NCBI GenBank assembly: GCA_016706565.1
Contig: JADJJI010000001.1
Span: forward strand, 372,001-436,000
From: Piscinibacter sp.
Lineage (GTDB): Bacteria > Pseudomonadota > Gammaproteobacteria > Burkholderiales > Burkholderiaceae_C
DNA: 64,000 nucleotides
Reading direction: 5' to 3'
Below are positions 54,695 through 62,827 of the stretch, in pieces. Below the pieces are notes generated by a model. It was not told the DNA's origin, searched no databases, and saw only the letters and a list, made by a program, of their open reading frames with translations. A program made the translations under genes and the position numbers. The stretch's first letter is position 1, and each line of letters begins with the position of its first letter.

Positions 54695-56553
54695 TGGAAC
54701 ACGGCTCCTGGCTGACCGGCAGCCTCGTCTACCTCGCCGCGGCGGTGCTCGCGGTGCCGATCGCCAAGGCGCTCGGCCTGGGCTCGATCATCGGCTACCT
54801 CGCCGCCGGCATCCTGATCGGCCCCTGGGGCCTGAAGTTCGTCACCGACCCGCAGGACATGCTGCACTTCGCCGAGTTCGGCGTGGTGCTGATGCTCTTC
54901 CTCGTCGGCCTGGAGCTGGAACCGCGCCGCCTGTGGGCGCTGCGCCGGCCGATCTTCGGCTGGGGCAGCGTGCAGCTGTTCGGCTCCGCCGCGCTGATGT
55001 GCGGCGCCGCGGTGCTGCTCGGCGTGGACTGGCGCCTCGCGCTGGTGGCCGCACTGGGCCTGGCGATGAGCTCCACGGCGATCGGCCTGGGCGTGATGGC
55101 CGAACGCAACCTGATGGCCACCACCTCGGGCCAGAGCGTGCTCAGCGTGATGCTGCTGCAGGACGTGGCGGCCATCCCCATCCTCGCGCTGGTGCCGCTG
55201 CTGGCCGTCAGTGCCGAGCACGCGCAGGGCGGCGGCTGGTTCGGCGCGGCCAAGGCGGTGGGCGTGATCGCGCTGATCGTGCTCGGCGGCCGGCTGCTGC
55301 TGCGCCCCGCGCTGCGCTGGATCGCGCGCAGCAAGACGCCGGAGATCTTCACCGCCGCCTCGCTGCTGCTCGTGGTCGCGACGGCGGCGCTGATGCAATC
55401 GGTGGGCCTGTCGATGGCGCTGGGCGCCTTCCTCGCCGGCGTGCTGCTCGCCGAGAGCGAATACCGGCGCGAGCTGGAGACCGACATCGAGCCCTTCAAG
55501 GGCCTGCTGCTCGGCCTGTTCTTCATCGCCGTGGGCATGAGCATCGACTTCGCGGTGGTGATGGCACAGCCGCTGCTCGTGGCCGGCCTCGTGCTGGGCT
55601 TCCTGGTCGTCAAGGGCGTGGTGCTGTGGGCCATGGGCCGCACGATGCCGATCCCGGTGGTCGAGCGGCCGCCCTTCATCATCTTGCTCGCGCAGGGCGG
55701 CGAGTTCGGCTTCGTGGTGTTCCAGACCGCCGCCGGTGCCGGCGTGATCGACGCGCCGAGCTCCTCGCTGCTGGTGGCCGCCGTGGCCATCTCGATGCTG
55801 CTCACGCCGCTGGTGCTGCTGCTGTCCGACCGCTGGTGGGCCGCGCACCTGGCCGCACATGCGCAGGGCCCACAGCTCGACGAGATCAGCGAGCCGCAGC
55901 ATGCGCCGGTGATCATCGCCGGCTTCGGCCGCTACGGGCAGATCGTCGGCCGGCTGCTCTATGCCAATGGCTTCGCAGCCACCGTGCTGGAGCACGACGC
56001 CGAGCAGGTGGAGGCCGTGCGCCGCTTCGGCTGGCCGGTGTTCTATGGCGATGCGACACGGCTGGACCTGCTGCGCACCGCCGGCGCCGACAAGGCCCGC
56101 GTGATGGTGCTGGCCATCGACGACATCGAGCAGAGTGTCGAGGTCGCCAAGCTGGTGCGCGAGCATTTCCCGCGCATGACGATCGTCGCGCGGGCCCGCA
56201 ACGTCACCCATTACTACGAGCTGCGCAACCTGGGTGTCGAGATCATCGAACGCGAGACGCTCGACGCCGCGCTGATGAGCGGGCGCAGCGTGCTCGAGCT
56301 GCTCGGCTTCGAACGCCACCAGGCACGCACGCTGGCGCTGCGTTTTCGCCGGCACAACGTCGCGCAGCTCGAGGTGGTGCGGCCGCACTTCGGCGACGAG
56401 GCCAAGCTGATCGCCTTCGCCAAGCAGGGCCGCCAGCAGCTCGAGGAACTGTTCGCGCAGGAGCGCGAGGCCGCACGCCAGCGTACCGAGCGCGCAGGCT
56501 GGGGCGGGCAGGACGCCGAACCCGACGACAAAGGCCGCCCGGCACCGCGCTGA
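54694..56553 (+). CDS. kefC: Glutathione-gated K+/H+ antiporter KefC/KefB-like
   Basis: The 619-residue product has the CPA2 antiporter domain of about 12 helices: LVYLAAAVLAVPIAKALGLGSIIGYLAAGILIGPWGL, LVGLELEPRRLW, LGLAMSSTAIGLGVMAERN and SMALGAFLAGVLLAESEYRRELETDIEPFKGLLLGLFFIAVGM. A C-terminal RCK/TrkA-N domain begins APVIIAGFGRYGQIVGRLL and contains YGDATRLDLLRTAGA. It protects against electrophiles by releasing K+ and acidifying the cytoplasm. It is coupled to the KefF-like gene. Confidence 0.94.
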   Translation: MEHGSWLTGSLVYLAAAVLAVPIAKALGLGSIIGYLAAGILIGPWGLKFVTDPQDMLHFAEFGVVLMLFLVGLELEPRRLWALRRPIFGWGSVQLFGSAALMCGAAVLLGVDWRLALVAALGLAMSSTAIGLGVMAERNLMATTSGQSVLSVMLLQDVAAIPILALVPLLAVSAEHAQGGGWFGAAKAVGVIALIVLGGRLLLRPALRWIARSKTPEIFTAASLLLVVATAALMQSVGLSMALGAFLAGVLLAESEYRRELETDIEPFKGLLLGLFFIAVGMSIDFAVVMAQPLLVAGLVLGFLVVKGVVLWAMGRTMPIPVVERPPFIILLAQGGEFGFVVFQTAAGAGVIDAPSSSLLVAAVAISMLLTPLVLLLSDRWWAAHLAAHAQGPQLDEISEPQHAPVIIAGFGRYGQIVGRLLYANGFAATVLEHDAEQVEAVRRFGWPVFYGDATRLDLLRTAGADKARVMVLAIDDIEQSVEVAKLVREHFPRMTIVARARNVTHYYELRNLGVEIIERETLDAALMSGRSVLELLGFERHQARTLALRFRRHNVAQLEVVRPHFGDEAKLIAFAKQGRQQLEELFAQEREAARQRTERAGWGGQDAEPDDKGRPAPR

Positions 56554-56586
56554 CCCCGGGCCTGGCTCGGGTATCGGTGGTCATGA

Positions 56587-56606
56587 GCAAATGCAATTGC
56601 ATTTGC
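56587..56606. promoter_or_regulatory. Perfect 20-bp palindrome, probable Zur box
   Basis: GCAAATGCAATTGCATTTGC is a perfect palindrome 14 bp upstream of the Fur-family gene start. Its A/T-rich core and symmetry fit a Fur/Zur-type operator and stand out in GC-rich DNA. Autoregulation of the zinc locus is the likely meaning. Confidence 0.78.
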
Positions 56607-56620
56607 AATAAGATGCGCCC

Positions 56621-57028
56621 ATGGAATCCCGCCAGACCCGCCAGAAGCAGGCCGTGCTGCAGGCGCTCGCCTCCAGCGGGCGCTCGCTGGCGCCGGCAGA
56701 GATCCTCGACCTGGCGCGCGGCGAGGTGCCGACGCTGAACCTGTCGACCGTCTACCGGCAGCTGCGCACATTGCATGACGAGGCCCAGGTGGTGCGTGTC
56801 GACCTGCCCGGCCAGGCGGCGCGCTTCGAGGCGCCCTGCGCCCAGCGCAGTGCACATGCGCACGAACACCACCATCACCACCACTTCCATTGCACCGTGT
56901 GCGACCGGGTGTTCCCGATCCACGGCTGCCCGAGCGGCATCGACCTGCTGGCACCGGCGGGCTTTCGCGTCGAGCAGCACGAGCTGACGCTGCGCGGCCG
57001 CTGCGCCGACTGCGCGAGGGCTGCATGA
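56621..57028 (+). CDS. zur: Fur-family zinc-responsive regulator (Zur-like)
   Basis: A 135-residue Fur-family protein: winged helix MESRQTRQKQAVLQALASSGRSLAPAEILDLAR and LNLSTVYRQLRTLHDEAQVVRVDLPGQAARFE, then the metal domain with a His cluster AHEHHHHHHFHCTVCDRVFPIHGCP and the C-terminal CADC. The CxxC pairs form the structural zinc site. It is short, with an unusually His-rich hinge. Zur rather than Fur is inferred from the zinc-uptake genes directly downstream. Its stop overlaps the next start (ATGA). Confidence 0.88.
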   Translation: MESRQTRQKQAVLQALASSGRSLAPAEILDLARGEVPTLNLSTVYRQLRTLHDEAQVVRVDLPGQAARFEAPCAQRSAHAHEHHHHHHFHCTVCDRVFPIHGCPSGIDLLAPAGFRVEQHELTLRGRCADCARAA

Positions 57029-57204
57029 GCCACGATCACGCGCATCCGCACGATCACGGCCACGCCGAGCCGCGCCCACGCGATGAGGGCGTGGCTGGCA
57101 GCGTGCTGATGAGCGGTGCCCTGCCGCGCATGGCGGCGGCGCTGGCCGCCCTCGTGCTGCTCTGGGCCGCGGTGGCCTGGGCGCTGGCGGACCTGTCGGC
57201 ATGA
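57025..57204 (+). CDS. Small His-rich single-pass membrane protein
   Basis: A 59-residue protein with a His/Asp-rich N terminus (MSHDHAHPHDHGHAEPRPRD, six His in the first fourteen residues) and one transmembrane helix MAAALAALVLLWAAVAWALA. It is coupled to the regulator before it (ATGA) and to the ABC ATPase after it (ATGA). The His cluster is a plausible metal-binding site, so a metal-capture or transporter-accessory role is inferred. I recognise no named family. Confidence 0.75.
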   Translation: MSHDHAHPHDHGHAEPRPRDEGVAGSVLMSGALPRMAAALAALVLLWAAVAWALADLSA

Positions 57205-57935
57205 ACGCGGTGCGTTTCATCGACCTGACCGTGACGCACCAGCGTCACCCTGCCGTGCATCACCTCAGCGGCGAGATCGATCAGGGCTCGCTGATGGCCA
57301 TCGTCGGCCCCAACGGCGCCGGCAAGAGCAGCCTGCTCGACGCACTGGCAGGCCGGCTGCCGCTGACCTCCGGCCGCATCGAGATCGCCCCGGCGCTGGT
57401 CGGCCGCGTGGCCTACCTGCCGCAGCAGTCGCAGATCGACCGCAGCTTCCCGGTCGGCGTGCTCGACCTCGTTTCGCTCGGCCACTGGCCGCGCCGCGGC
57501 GCCTTCGGCGCGATCGATGCGCCGCTGCGCGAGAAGGCGCGCGAAGCGCTGGCCTCGGTGGGGCTGTCGGGCTTCGAGCAGCGGCGCATCGGCGAGTTGT
57601 CGGTCGGGCAGTTCCAGCGCGTGCTGTTCGCCCGCGTGCTGCTGCAGGACGCGCAGCTGATCCTGCTCGACGAGCCCTTCAACGCCATCGACGCGCGCAC
57701 CAGCGCCGACCTGCTCGCCGTGGTGCGGCGCTGGCACGGCGAGGCACGCACCGTGGTGGCGGTGCTGCACGACATGGAGCTGGTGCGCGAGAACTTTCCG
57801 CAGACCCTGCTGCTCGCCCGCGAGGCGGTGGCCTGGGGGCCGACGGCGCAGGTGCTGCATGCCGAGAACCTGTTCCGCGCACGCCAGATGTCGGAGCGCT
57901 GGGACGAATCGGCACCGGTGTGCGAGCGGGCCTGA
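57201..57935 (+). CDS. znuC: Zinc ABC transporter ATP-binding protein (ZnuC-like)
   Basis: The 244-residue ABC ATPase has Walker A IVGPNGAGKSSLLDALAG, the Q-loop in VAYLPQQSQIDRSFPVGVLDLV, the signature LSVGQFQRVLFARVLLQDAQLILLDEPFNAIDA and a switch His in VVAVLHDMELV. The pattern DRSFPVGVLDLVSLG is typical of metal-chelate ATPases of the ZnuC/MntB type. The signature LSVGQ replaces LSGGQ. It is followed by permease and binding-protein genes. Confidence 0.91.
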   Translation: MNAVRFIDLTVTHQRHPAVHHLSGEIDQGSLMAIVGPNGAGKSSLLDALAGRLPLTSGRIEIAPALVGRVAYLPQQSQIDRSFPVGVLDLVSLGHWPRRGAFGAIDAPLREKAREALASVGLSGFEQRRIGELSVGQFQRVLFARVLLQDAQLILLDEPFNAIDARTSADLLAVVRRWHGEARTVVAVLHDMELVRENFPQTLLLAREAVAWGPTAQVLHAENLFRARQMSERWDESAPVCERA

Positions 57936-57939
57936 CGGC

Positions 57940-58821
57940 ATGACCATGGGCCTGTACGAGATCTTCCTGCAGCCTTTCGTGGAGTTCGGCTTCATGCGCC
58001 GCGCGCTGGTCGCCTGTGTCGCGCTCGCGCTGGGCAGTGCGCCGATGGGCACGCTGCTGGTGCTGCGCCGCATGAGCCTGATGGGCGACGCGATGGCGCA
58101 CGCCGTGCTGCCCGGCGCGGCGATCGGCTTTGCGCTGGCCGGCTTCTCGCTGCCGGCGATGGGCGCGGGCGGGCTGGCGGCGGCGCTGCTCGTCGCGGTG
58201 CTCGCCGGCTGGGTGGCGCAGGTCACCACGCAGCGCGAAGACGCCAGCTTCGCCGCCTTCTACCTGATCGCGCTGGCCGCCGGCGTGCTGATCGTCTCGA
58301 CCCACGGCAGCCCGGTCGACCTGATGCACGTGCTGTTCGGCAGCATCCTCGCGGTCGACGACACCGCGCTGATCACGGTCGCCGGCGTGGCCAGCGTCAC
58401 ACTGCTGGTGGTCGCAGCTGCCTATCGGCCGCTGCTGGTGGCCAGCGTCGACCCCGGCTTCCTGCGCTCGGTCGGCGGCCACGAGCGCGCGCTGCATTTC
58501 GTCTTCCTCGCGCTGGTGGTGCTCAACCTCGTCGCCGGCTTCCAGGCCCTGGGCACACTGATGGCCGTGGGACTGATGATGCTGCCAGCCACCGCGGCAC
58601 GCTTCTGGGCCCGCGAGGTCTGGAGCCTGGCCGCCACCGCCACGGCGATCGCGCTGTTCAGCGGCGCCGGCGGCCTGCTGCTGAGCTACCACCTGCAGCT
58701 GCCTTCGGGCCCGGCCATCGTGCTGCTGGCCGGTGCGGCCTACCTCGTCTCGCTGGCGGCCGGCCGTCACGACAGCCTGCTCGCCCGCCGAACGGCGCTG
58801 CACGCGCATCGCGTCGCCTGA
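57940..58821 (+). CDS. znuB: Zinc ABC transporter permease (ZnuB-like)
   Basis: A 293-residue membrane protein of the ABC-3 family with about eight helices: VACVALALGSAPMGTLLVLRRMSLMGDAMAHAVLPGAAIGFALAG, FAAFYLIALAAGVLIVS, then VLFGSILAVDD and LMAVGLMMLPATAARFWAREVWSL. The LMGDAMAHAVLPG segment is diagnostic of metal permeases. ATG 57940 is used; ATG 57946 is equally possible. It overlaps nothing but is 4 bp after the ATPase gene. Confidence 0.91.
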   Translation: MTMGLYEIFLQPFVEFGFMRRALVACVALALGSAPMGTLLVLRRMSLMGDAMAHAVLPGAAIGFALAGFSLPAMGAGGLAAALLVAVLAGWVAQVTTQREDASFAAFYLIALAAGVLIVSTHGSPVDLMHVLFGSILAVDDTALITVAGVASVTLLVVAAAYRPLLVASVDPGFLRSVGGHERALHFVFLALVVLNLVAGFQALGTLMAVGLMMLPATAARFWAREVWSLAATATAIALFSGAGGLLLSYHLQLPSGPAIVLLAGAAYLVSLAAGRHDSLLARRTALHAHRVA

Positions 58822-58827
58822 ATCACG

Positions 58828-59721
58828 ATGCGCCGTCTCGTCAGCCTCGCCATCGTCTGCGCGCTGCTCGGCCTCGCTTTGCCGCTGCGGGCCGAGACCG
58901 CGCGGCCGCTGCAGGTGGTGGCGAGCTTCTCGATCCTCGCCGACATGCTGCGCGAGGTCGCCGGCGATGCAGCCCAGGTCCACTCGCTGGTTGGCGCCAA
59001 CGCCGATGCGCATGTGTTCGAACCCACGCCCGCCGACGCGCAGCGCCTGGCCCGGGCCGACCTGGTGGTCGTCAACGGGCTGCATTTCGAAGGCTGGATC
59101 GACCGTCTGGTGCGCAGCTCCGGCTACCGCGGCCCGGTGATCGAGGCCACGCGCGGCATCGAGCCGCGGCGCGTCGGCCGCGCGGTGGATCCGCATGCCT
59201 GGCAGAGCCTGGCGCACGCGCAACGCTACGTCGAGAACATGCGCGCCGCGCTGGTGGCCGCCGCACCGTCGCAGGCCGCAGCCATCAATGCGCGCGCCGC
59301 CGCCTACGGCGAGCGCATCGCCGCGCTCGACGCCAGCGCGCGCGCCGCCTTCGAGGCCGTGCCGCGCGATCAGCGCCGCGTGGTCACCACCCACGATGCC
59401 TTCGGCTACCTCGGCGACGCCTACGGCATCACCTTCATCTCGCCGCGCGCCTGGAACACCGACAGCGAGGCGTCCGCCGCCGGCGTGGCCTCGGTGATCC
59501 GCCAGGTGCGGCTGCACCAGGCGCGCGCCCTGTTCGTCGAGAACATCACCGACCGCCGCAGCATCGAGCGCATCTCGCAGGAGACCGGCGCGCGCGTCGG
59601 CGGCACGCTCTATTCGGATGCGCTGTCGCCGCCGGCCGCTGGTGCCGACACCTACCTGCGCCTGTATGCGCACAACGTGAAATCGATCGCCGTGGCGCTG
59701 CAGGCCGTGGCGGCGCGCTGA
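58828..59721 (+). CDS. znuA: Zinc ABC transporter substrate-binding protein (ZnuA-like)
   Basis: A 297-residue periplasmic cluster A-I binding protein with a signal peptide (MRRLVSLAIVCALLGLALPLRA). Predicted metal ligands are the His in GANADAHVFEPTPAD, the His in VDPHAWQSLAHAQRYVENM, the His in VVTTHDAFGYLGDAYGI and the final Asp in GTLYSDALSPPAAGADTYL. It lacks the long His-rich loop of many ZnuA proteins, so Mn or Zn cannot be separated by sequence alone; context favours Zn. Confidence 0.9.
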   Translation: MRRLVSLAIVCALLGLALPLRAETARPLQVVASFSILADMLREVAGDAAQVHSLVGANADAHVFEPTPADAQRLARADLVVVNGLHFEGWIDRLVRSSGYRGPVIEATRGIEPRRVGRAVDPHAWQSLAHAQRYVENMRAALVAAAPSQAAAINARAAAYGERIAALDASARAAFEAVPRDQRRVVTTHDAFGYLGDAYGITFISPRAWNTDSEASAAGVASVIRQVRLHQARALFVENITDRRSIERISQETGARVGGTLYSDALSPPAAGADTYLRLYAHNVKSIAVALQAVAAR

Positions 59722-59741
59722 CCACCGAAGGATGCCCAACG

Positions 59742-60260
59742 ATGAAGCTGCTCCTGGCGACCTCCCTGCTCGCCGCCTCGATCGCCACACCGGCCTGGGC
59801 CGGCAAGGCCCATGAACACGGCGCGGCCAGGATCGACATCGCCGTCGAGCCGGGCCGGCTGGTCATCTCGCTCGAATCACCGCTGGACGGACTGCTCGGC
59901 TTCGAGCGCGCGCCGCGCAGCGCGGCCGAGAAGCGCGCCGTCGAGTCGATGGCGGCCACGCTGAAGGCAGCCGACACGCTGTTCCGCATCGACCCGGCCG
60001 CGCAATGCAGCCTGGGACCGGTGACGCTGACATCGGCGCCGCTCAAGCTGGGCGATGCCAAGGCCACGGCCGATGACGGCCACGGCGACCTCGATGCCGA
60101 GTTCGAGTTCGCCTGCAAGTCGGCCCCGGCCTTCGTCGAGGTCGGCCTGTTCAAGGCCTTCCCGCGTTTGGCGCGGCTGGAAGTGCAGACGGCCACGGCG
60201 AAGGGCCAGCGCAAGCAAGTGCTCGTCCGCCCGGCGCAGCGCGTCGACCTGGCGCGCTAG
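59742..60260 (+). CDS. DUF2796 family periplasmic protein
   Basis: A 172-residue exported protein (signal MKLLLATSLLAASIATPAWA) beginning GKAHEHGAARIDIAVEPGRLVISLESPLDGLLGFERAPRSAAEK, the DUF2796 pattern, with an N-terminal HEH that may bind metal and a Cys pair (QCSLG, FACKS). It is followed by an ABC pair and DUF3299, the same order as the Pseudomonas aeruginosa PA4063-PA4066 genes that are known to respond to zinc limitation. Confidence 0.88.
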   Translation: MKLLLATSLLAASIATPAWAGKAHEHGAARIDIAVEPGRLVISLESPLDGLLGFERAPRSAAEKRAVESMAATLKAADTLFRIDPAAQCSLGPVTLTSAPLKLGDAKATADDGHGDLDAEFEFACKSAPAFVEVGLFKAFPRLARLEVQTATAKGQRKQVLVRPAQRVDLAR

Positions 60261-60269
60261 CGGCACGGC

Positions 60270-60968
60270 GTGATCGAGCTGCACGATCTGCGCTACGCCT
60301 GGCCGCGTGCCGGGCGCGACTGCCTGGCCATCGATGCACTTCAGGTCAGCGCAGGCGAAACGCTGTTCCTGCACGGGCCGAGCGGCTGCGGCAAGAGCAC
60401 GCTGCTGTCGCTGCTGGCCGGCGTGCTGGTGCCGCGTGCCGGCACGGTGTCGCTGGCCGGGCGCTCCTGGAGCTCGATGTCCGGTGCGGCGCGCGACGCC
60501 TTCCGCGCCGACCATGTCGGCTACCTGTTCCAGCAGTTCAACCTGCTGCCCTGGCTGAACGTGACCGACAACGTGCTGCTCGGCTGCCGCTTCTCCGCCT
60601 CGCGCGCCGCACGCGCCACGCAGCGCAGCGGCTCGCCGGCGGCGCAGGCGCGCTCGCTGCTCGAGCGGGTCGGGCTGGACTCGAGCCTGTTCCACCGCGA
60701 TGCCCGCGAGCTCTCGGTCGGCCAGCAGCAGCGCGTGGCCGCGGCGCGCGCGCTGATCGGTGCGCCCGAGGTGGTGATCGCCGACGAACCCACCTCGGCG
60801 CTCGACGCAGTGCTGCGCGACGGCTTCATGGACGTGCTGCTCGGCGAATGCCGCGCCGCCGGCAGCACGCTGGTCTTCGTCAGCCACGACGAGCGCCTGG
60901 CGCGCCGCTTCGACCGCGCGGCCTCGCTGCCCGAGCTGAACCAGTCCTTGCGCGAGGCCGCGGCATGA
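60270..60968 (+). CDS. ABC transporter ATP-binding protein (LolD/MacB type)
   Basis: A 232-residue ATPase starting at GTG 60270 (VIELHDLRYAWPRAGRD). Walker A HGPSGCGKSTLLSLLAG, Q-loop YLFQQFNLLPWLNVTDNVLLG, signature ELSVGQQQRVAAARALI, Walker B VVIADEPTSALDA and switch His VSHDERLARRFDRA are all present and of the LolD/MacB type, which work with FtsX-like permeases rather than importers. The next gene is that permease and overlaps by 4 bp. Confidence 0.91.
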   Translation: MIELHDLRYAWPRAGRDCLAIDALQVSAGETLFLHGPSGCGKSTLLSLLAGVLVPRAGTVSLAGRSWSSMSGAARDAFRADHVGYLFQQFNLLPWLNVTDNVLLGCRFSASRAARATQRSGSPAAQARSLLERVGLDSSLFHRDARELSVGQQQRVAAARALIGAPEVVIADEPTSALDAVLRDGFMDVLLGECRAAGSTLVFVSHDERLARRFDRAASLPELNQSLREAAA

Positions 60969-62239
60969 AGCCGCTGCTGAGCCTGGCCGCGGCCAGCGCC
61001 TGGAACCGCCGCGGCACACTCTCGCTGGTGGCGCTGTCGATCGCGCTGTCGACGCTGCTGCTGCTCGCCTTCGATCGGGTGCGCATCGACGTGCGCGACA
61101 ACTTCTCGCAGGCCGTCAGCGGCACCGACCTCGTCGTCGGCGCGCGCACCGGCTCCGTGCAGCTGATGCTCTATGCCGTGTTCCATCTCGGCGGCGCCAC
61201 CAACAACGTGCGCATGGAGAGCATCGAGGCGATCGCCAAGCACCGCGCCGTCGACTGGGTGGTCCCGCTGTCGCTGGGCGACTCGCACCGCGGCTTCCCG
61301 GTGCTGGGCACGACGAAGGCGTTCTTCGAGCGTTTCCGCTACGGCGACCGGCAGGCACTTCGGCTCGAGCAGGGTTCGCCCTTCAGCGGCGACCTCGACG
61401 GCCTCTACGGCGCGGTGCTCGGCGCCGAAGTCGCGCAGCGCCTGCACTACAAGCTCGGCGACGCCATCGTGCTCAGCCACGGCAGCGGCACGCTGCCGGG
61501 CAGCGAGCATGCCGACAAGCCCTTCACCGTGGTCGGCATCCTGGCGCCGACCGGCACGCCGGTGGACCGCACCGTGCACATCAGCCTGCCCGCGCTCGAA
61601 GCGATCCACCTCGACTGGTCGGCCGGCACGCCGATGAAGGGCCTGGCCATTCCGGCCGAACAGGCGCGCAAGTTCGATCTGGCGCCGAAACAGGTCACCG
61701 CCGCGCTGGTCGGCCTGAAGGGGCGCGCCGCGGTGTTCGCGGTGCAGCGCTTCGTCAACGAGTACGAGGGCGAGCCGCTGATGGCGGTGCTGCCCGGCGT
61801 GGCGCTGGACGAGTTGTGGAACGTTGTCGGCGTGGGCGAGAAGCTGCTGCTGGGCCTGTCGGCGCTGGTGGCGCTGGTCAGCCTGGCCGGCCTGGTGGCC
61901 ACCGTGCTCGCCGGCCTGAATGAGCGCCGGCGCGAGCTTGCCGTTCTGCGCGCCGTGGGTGCCGGCCCGCGCGACGTACTGGTGCTGCTGGCCTCCGAGG
62001 GCCTGCTCGTCACGCTGGCCGGCATGCTGCTGGGCGTGCTCGCCTGCGTGGCGCTGATCGCCGGCGCCGGGCCCTGGGTACAGTCGCACTACGGCGTGGT
62101 GTTGAACCTCGGCGAGCCGAGTGCATCACAAGGGCTGCTACTGGCCGGCGTGCTGGCAGCTGGCGTGCTGGCCAGCCTGATCCCGGGCCTGCGCGCCTAC
62201 CGGATGTCGCTGTCCGACGGCCTGTCGCCGCGCAGCTGA
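60965..62239 (+). CDS. FtsX-like ABC transporter permease (LolCE/MacB type)
   Basis: A 424-residue permease with one N-terminal helix (AAASAWNRRGTLSLVALSIALSTLLLLAFDRV), a large periplasmic domain and three C-terminal helices ending LAGVLAAGVLASLIPGLRAYRMSLSDGLSPRS, the FtsX topology. Segments such as SGTDLVVGARTGSVQLMLYAVFHLGGATNNV and ELAVLRAVGAGPRDVLVLLASEGLLVTLAGMLLG fit the family of PA4065-like permeases. It probably acts mechanically on periplasmic or outer-membrane partners in zinc acquisition, though cargo is unknown. Confidence 0.91.
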   Translation: MKPLLSLAAASAWNRRGTLSLVALSIALSTLLLLAFDRVRIDVRDNFSQAVSGTDLVVGARTGSVQLMLYAVFHLGGATNNVRMESIEAIAKHRAVDWVVPLSLGDSHRGFPVLGTTKAFFERFRYGDRQALRLEQGSPFSGDLDGLYGAVLGAEVAQRLHYKLGDAIVLSHGSGTLPGSEHADKPFTVVGILAPTGTPVDRTVHISLPALEAIHLDWSAGTPMKGLAIPAEQARKFDLAPKQVTAALVGLKGRAAVFAVQRFVNEYEGEPLMAVLPGVALDELWNVVGVGEKLLLGLSALVALVSLAGLVATVLAGLNERRRELAVLRAVGAGPRDVLVLLASEGLLVTLAGMLLGVLACVALIAGAGPWVQSHYGVVLNLGEPSASQGLLLAGVLAAGVLASLIPGLRAYRMSLSDGLSPRS

Positions 62240-62253
62240 ACGAGGAACCGACG

Positions 62254-62820
62254 ATGAACCGAACCTCTCCCTGGCTGATCGCGCTGGCCCTGGCCCTGCC
62301 GGCCGCGCACGCCGCCGCGCAGGACAAGCCCTCCGCCAAGGCCGCGGCGCCGGCCCGCGCCGGTTTCCAGGAAGTCACCTGGGACGAGCTGGTACCCAAG
62401 GACTGGGACCCGCTCAAGCAGTTCAAGGACATGAACTTCGGCGTGCTCAGCGATGCCGATCCGCGCGCAGCCGCCATGCTGAAGAAGATGCGCGAGACCT
62501 GGGACAACGCACCGACCAACAACGCGATGGACGGCAAGGCGATCCGCATCCCCGGCTACGTGGTGCCGCTGGAAGAAGGCAAGTCCGGTTTGACCGAGTT
62601 CCTGCTCGTGCCCTACTTCGGCGCCTGCATCCACTCGCCGCCGCCGCCTTCGAACCAGATCATCCACGTGCGCCCGCGCGAGGCTGCCAAGGGTGTGAAA
62701 TCGATGGACGCGGTGTGGATCAGCGGCACGCTGAAGACGCTGCGCTCCGACACCTTCATGGGCGCCAGCAGCTACCGTCTCGAGGCCGTGGCCATCGAGA
62801 TCTACACCGAGAAGAAGTAG
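62254..62820 (+). CDS. DUF3299 exported protein
   Basis: A 188-residue protein with a signal peptide (MNRTSPWLIALALALPAAHA) and the DUF3299 core: VTWDELVPKDWDP, KAIRIPGYVVPLEEGKSGLTEFLLVPYFGACIHSPPPPSNQIIHVRP and SYRLEAVAIEIY. The conserved FGACIHSPPPPSNQ segment holds a Cys and His that may bind metal. It is the last gene of the zinc locus, as PA4066 is in P. aeruginosa. Confidence 0.9.
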   Translation: MNRTSPWLIALALALPAAHAAAQDKPSAKAAAPARAGFQEVTWDELVPKDWDPLKQFKDMNFGVLSDADPRAAAMLKKMRETWDNAPTNNAMDGKAIRIPGYVVPLEEGKSGLTEFLLVPYFGACIHSPPPPSNQIIHVRPREAAKGVKSMDAVWISGTLKTLRSDTFMGASSYRLEAVAIEIYTEKK

Positions 62821-62827
62821 GCCTCGC

